From Gammaproteobacteria bacterium (lineage in GTDB: Bacteria; Pseudomonadota; Gammaproteobacteria; SZUA-140), in NCBI GenBank assembly GCA_021648525.1, contig JAKISP010000041.1:1-36018 (forward strand): a stretch of 36,018 bases of DNA, written 5' to 3'. Of the stretch, positions 32,859-36,018 are shown in pieces. A program made the position numbers and the translations under genes. Under the pieces are notes generated by a model. That model was not told where the DNA came from. It saw only the letters and a program-made list of their open reading frames with translations, and searched no databases. The first letter of the stretch is position 1. Each line of letters opens with the position of its first letter.

Positions 32859-33170
32859 ATGGGTGTTGAACTTATCTGGTCGTTGATTACCGGTGCCGCT
32901 CTATTTGGCGTTGGCATCTATGGTGCGTTATCGCAAACTAATCTGGTGATGATCATGATGGGGGTTGAATTAATCCTCGCAGGTGCATTGCTTAATCTCG
33001 TTGCGTTTTGGCGATACCTGCACCCTGATGTTGCCGCAGGGCAAATGTTTGTCTTAATCGTCATGACGGTTATGGCGCTGGAAATGGCGGTGGGATTTGG
33101 AATTGCGATTGCACGCTTCCGAAGTAAAGGCTCGGTAGAAATGGAAGAAGCGGTGGAGCTGAAAAAATGA
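32859..33170 (+). CDS. NuoK-like subunit
   Basis: The 103-residue protein has three helices and the NuoK pattern: MMGVELILAGALLNLVAF with Glu37, and VMALEMAVGFGIAIAR with Glu75. Both membrane Glu residues of the proton path are kept. It starts right after the nuoJ-like stop and overlaps the nuoL-like gene (ATGA). Confidence 0.93.
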   Translation: MGVELIWSLITGAALFGVGIYGALSQTNLVMIMMGVELILAGALLNLVAFWRYLHPDVAAGQMFVLIVMTVMALEMAVGFGIAIARFRSKGSVEMEEAVELKK

Positions 33171-35035
33171 CACTGATCGGCATTACCATTCTTGCGCCAT
33201 TGTTTGCTGCAATGATTATTCTGTTGTTACGCAAGCGATCTGTTGAATTGGCGTTATCGGCGGCGGCAGTCAGTTTACTGGCGAGTCTGGGTTTATTGTC
33301 TGGTGCAGATAGCGAGCTAATTTTACCGGGTTTACCCAATATGCCGTTGCGGCTGATTGCTGATTCCACCACATCATTGCTATCAACGATGGTGGCGTTT
33401 GTGGGTGCATCGGTATTGGTCTATGCCACGGGTTATATGGCGCAGGATAAGGAAAAGAATCGTTTTTTCGCCATCATGTTACTGTTTATTACCGCGATGC
33501 AAACCCTGGTGCTTGCGGGTGACTGGATTCTATTATTGTCGGCATGGGAACTTATCGGGTTAAGCAGTTATTTATTGATTGGTTTCTGGTATCAGAAGCC
33601 CGGTGTTAAAGCCGCAGCAACGCGTGCATTTTTAGTCACACGCAGTGCCGACCTTGGGCTTTATGTGGCGGTGTTTATTTTAATTGCTAATGCGGGCAGC
33701 AGTGAAATCAGCATCACCTTAAATACCGAAGGCAGTACTGCAATCGTTGCGGGTATCTTTTTACTCATAGCGGCGATGGGGAAATCTGCCCAAACGCCAT
33801 TTCATGATTGGTTACAACGCGCCATGGCTGGGCCGACCCCGGTTTCTGCGTTACTTCACTCGGCAACCCTGGTTGCTGCTGGTGCAATATTATTAATTCG
33901 TACTGCACCTATGTTGCCACCAGAAGCGCTGGCGGTTATCGGCGTGGTAGGTGGGATCACGGCATTAGTTGCAGGTTTAATTGCACTGGGAGAAACCGAT
34001 CTTAAACGTGTGCTCGCGGCATCCACCTCCAGTCAATACGGCTTAATGTTATTGGCCATTGGTGCGGGTGTGCCGCTTGCGGCGTTGTTACATTTAATTG
34101 CCCATGCTGCGATTAAGAGTTCACTATTTCTTGGCGCAGGTGTTTTTCAGCATACGCGCGGCAGTACCTCGCTGGAAAATCTGAAAGGTATTGGCCGAGA
34201 TAGGCCGAAAATATTTTTTGGCTTTGCCATTGCAGCATTAGCACTAGCCGGTATCCCACCGCTCAGTGGTTTTTTCTCGAAAGATGCGATTATTGCAGCA
34301 ACGATGGCATCATCAAACGCCTGGTTATTTGTGCCACTTGTCTTGATCGGCACGGTATTGACCGGTGCTTATATGGCGCGTGTATTACATGTTTTGTGGC
34401 AGAGAACATCGAAAGAGAGTGAGCCAGATCAACACCAGAGTCATCAACAGGACGCTGAAAAAACAATCTCATCCGCTTTTCTTCAATGGTCAGCGCTGCA
34501 ATGGATGGGCGCAGGACTTACGGCGCTGGTTGTGTTGGTGGTTGTACTCGGTGCAACATTTTCGGCGATCGAAACGTCTGTCGATAGATCATTGCCCGGA
34601 AACATAATGGCCGAAGTGCTCGGTTTAATCGCCGCAGTAACGGGGCTGTTATTAGGCTGGTTTATTCCTGCTCGACGTTTAATGGGGCCTTTGTTAGAGC
34701 GAGCAAACCAGGGTTTTAGTATTGCTGGTGGTTTCGATAATTTATGTGTGCGCCCTGCGTATGTGATTGCTGGGTTTTGTGAAAAGCTAGAGCGCCGCCT
34801 TTACAGCTTCGTGCTTGCAGTAGGAAATATGACAACTCGAATCGGTCATATCGCTCGTCGTAGTGATGAACGAGGCATTGATCGATTTATTTTTTCAATA
34901 GTCCGTAATACCGTTGAACTTGGTAGCCGTGCTCGTGCATTACAAAGTGGTTTAATACACCGTGAACTGGCGATTACCGTCATTGTAACCGCTGGAATAT
35001 TTGTTGTTGGTTTTATCGGCTTGTTCTTTTATTAA
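33167..35035 (+). CDS. NuoL-like antiporter subunit
   Basis: The 622-residue protein is a full-length NuoL homologue. It keeps WELIGLSSYLLIGFW (Glu128), GKSAQTPFHDWLQRAMAGPT (Lys206), the SATLVAAG segment and GFFSKDAI in the later half. The C-terminal part is long enough for the lateral helix that spans the membrane arm, suggesting a real complex-I-like assembly and not a simple Mrp unit. It begins with an ATGA overlap with nuoK. It probably moves protons or Na+. Confidence 0.93.
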   Translation: MTLIGITILAPLFAAMIILLLRKRSVELALSAAAVSLLASLGLLSGADSELILPGLPNMPLRLIADSTTSLLSTMVAFVGASVLVYATGYMAQDKEKNRFFAIMLLFITAMQTLVLAGDWILLLSAWELIGLSSYLLIGFWYQKPGVKAAATRAFLVTRSADLGLYVAVFILIANAGSSEISITLNTEGSTAIVAGIFLLIAAMGKSAQTPFHDWLQRAMAGPTPVSALLHSATLVAAGAILLIRTAPMLPPEALAVIGVVGGITALVAGLIALGETDLKRVLAASTSSQYGLMLLAIGAGVPLAALLHLIAHAAIKSSLFLGAGVFQHTRGSTSLENLKGIGRDRPKIFFGFAIAALALAGIPPLSGFFSKDAIIAATMASSNAWLFVPLVLIGTVLTGAYMARVLHVLWQRTSKESEPDQHQSHQQDAEKTISSAFLQWSALQWMGAGLTALVVLVVVLGATFSAIETSVDRSLPGNIMAEVLGLIAAVTGLLLGWFIPARRLMGPLLERANQGFSIAGGFDNLCVRPAYVIAGFCEKLERRLYSFVLAVGNMTTRIGHIARRSDERGIDRFIFSIVRNTVELGSRARALQSGLIHRELAITVIVTAGIFVVGFIGLFFY

Positions 35036-35066
35036 AATATTGAAAATTAAAACAGGAGTCGCTTAA

Positions 35067-36018
35067 GTGCTTCCCATAGTCTCACTCACATTATTTGTCC
35101 CCCTGTTGGGCGCATTGTATATTTTATGTCAACGCAATGCAGCGGCAGAAAAAGTTCATAAAATTGCGATAGTCACCAGCGGGATTACTTTGTTACTTTC
35201 ATTGGTTATGTGGGCGAGGGGAGTTGCCGACACTGGTTTTGCACAAGTTGAACAAATCAACTGGATGCCTTCTATAGGTGCTGCTTATCGGGTAGGTGTT
35301 GATGGCATCAGCTTGCCATTAGTATTGTTGACGACATTTTTATTCTTGCTGACGTTTATCTACTCATCTAAAGTGCGTAAACAACCTAAGGCGTTTGTTG
35401 TTTTAATGTTAATACTTCAAACAGCCGCCATTGGTACGTTTGTTTCGTTAGATGCAATTTTGTTTTACGTTTTTTTCGAAGTGTCATTAGTCTCCATGTA
35501 TTTCATGATTGCAGGCTGGGGGCACGAAGATCGTCAACGCGCGGCACAGATGTTTTTTATTTACACCTTGTTAGGCAGTTTACCTTTATTGATCGCTATT
35601 CTTGGCTTATATCTGGGTGGCGACACACACACCTTTGATATGCGTGAATGGATAGAAAATCCACCTCTTGAGGGTGGTGCGGCTATGCTCGCACTTGTCG
35701 CGATGTTATTTACTTTTGCGGTGAAGACGCCGGTTTTCCCTTTTCATACCTGGTTACCTGCCGCGCATGTTCAGGCACCGGCGGCGGGCAGTGTAATACT
35801 AGCGGGTGTGATGTTGAAGTTTGGCACCTATGGCCTGATTCGTTTCGCATTGCAAATGACCCCGGAAGCCTTTCGTGAAGCAGGCATGGTGGTTTTAGTT
35901 TTTGGCATCATTGCTGCACTTTATGGGGCTTTCGCCGCACTTGCACAAACGGATCTCAAACGATTGATTGCTTACACCTCCATTAATCACATGGGATATA
36001 TTATTGTGGGGGTTGCTG
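35067..36018 (+). CDS. NuoM-like antiporter subunit, cut by window end
   Basis: The first 317 codons are seen, with GTG as the start and AGGAG eight bases upstream. Features are RVGVDGISLPLVLLTT, FYVFFEVSLVSMYFMIAGWG with the conserved Glu, KTPVFPFHTWLPAAHVQAP with the conserved Lys, and AQTDLKRLIAYTSINHMGY. This is NuoM rather than NuoN. The gene continues past 36018, so the end and any following nuoN-like gene are not visible. Confidence 0.93.
   Translation, partial: MLPIVSLTLFVPLLGALYILCQRNAAAEKVHKIAIVTSGITLLLSLVMWARGVADTGFAQVEQINWMPSIGAAYRVGVDGISLPLVLLTTFLFLLTFIYSSKVRKQPKAFVVLMLILQTAAIGTFVSLDAILFYVFFEVSLVSMYFMIAGWGHEDRQRAAQMFFIYTLLGSLPLLIAILGLYLGGDTHTFDMREWIENPPLEGGAAMLALVAMLFTFAVKTPVFPFHTWLPAAHVQAPAAGSVILAGVMLKFGTYGLIRFALQMTPEAFREAGMVVLVFGIIAALYGAFAALAQTDLKRLIAYTSINHMGYIIVGVA

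Noticed and set aside
28517-36018. Ordinary NADH:quinone oxidoreductase (complex I)
   Set aside because: No NADH-binding or NuoC/I parts are seen, and the NuoB- and NuoD-like domains lack canonical cluster and quinone residues.

Overview
The window is a densely packed, one-strand (+) block of about 37 genes with very short gaps and many ATGA/GTGA start-stop overlaps. Moderate GC, Gram-negative parts (CusCBA, TolC, periplasmic cytochromes, outer-membrane barrel) and the protein families point to a gammaproteobacterium with flexible respiration and strong copper/silver defence. I cannot name the species from sequence alone.

Layout: 1-325 is non-coding. 350-1170 holds a PilZ protein and a stand-alone receiver with an odd Cys-rich insertion. 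1335-6392 is a metal-response block: a small membrane protein, a MerR regulator behind a MerR-type promoter with a long spacer, a Met/His-rich periplasmic protein, a YHS+HMBD Cu P1B-ATPase, an ICMT-like methyltransferase, a YHS membrane protein and a DUF5676-like protein. 6417-12198 mixes lipid and redox genes: CFA-synthase-like methyltransferase, glutamate dehydrogenase, a small cytochrome c, a Cyc2-like cytochrome-porin fusion, an RquA-like rhodoquinone enzyme and a membrane cytochrome c. 12220-16770 encodes a 2-oxoacid:ferredoxin oxidoreductase (gamma, alpha, beta) with a fused GltD-like/ferredoxin subunit. 16818-24309 has a small membrane protein, a geranylgeranyl-reductase-like flavoprotein with a Cys-rich tail, CusC-CusB-CusA and a PII-like protein. 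24320-28289 encodes a cardiolipin synthase-like PLD, a methyltransferase, a patatin phospholipase and NhaA.

The most unusual part is 28517 to the right edge: a complex-I-like cluster in the order nuoA - fusion - nuoH - nuoJ - nuoK - nuoL - nuoM (cut by the window end). One 851-residue ORF takes the place of nuoB to nuoG. It fuses a degenerate NuoB-like domain, seven heavy-metal-binding domains (HMBD; six in exact 144-bp register) and a degenerate NuoD-like domain. Canonical N2-cluster cysteines and quinone-site residues are not visible, nuoI is absent between H and J, and NuoH/NuoJ have changed key residues, including a Met-rich NuoJ helix. The antiporter-like subunits keep their Lys/Glu residues. 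This looks like a proton- or ion-translocating membrane arm joined to a metal-binding module, and I regard it as a candidate undescribed system.

Together the genes suggest metal sensing and efflux, remodelling of membrane lipids and quinones, and low-potential electron transfer, with the HMBD-Nuo complex perhaps linking metal binding to ion translocation. That link is inference.
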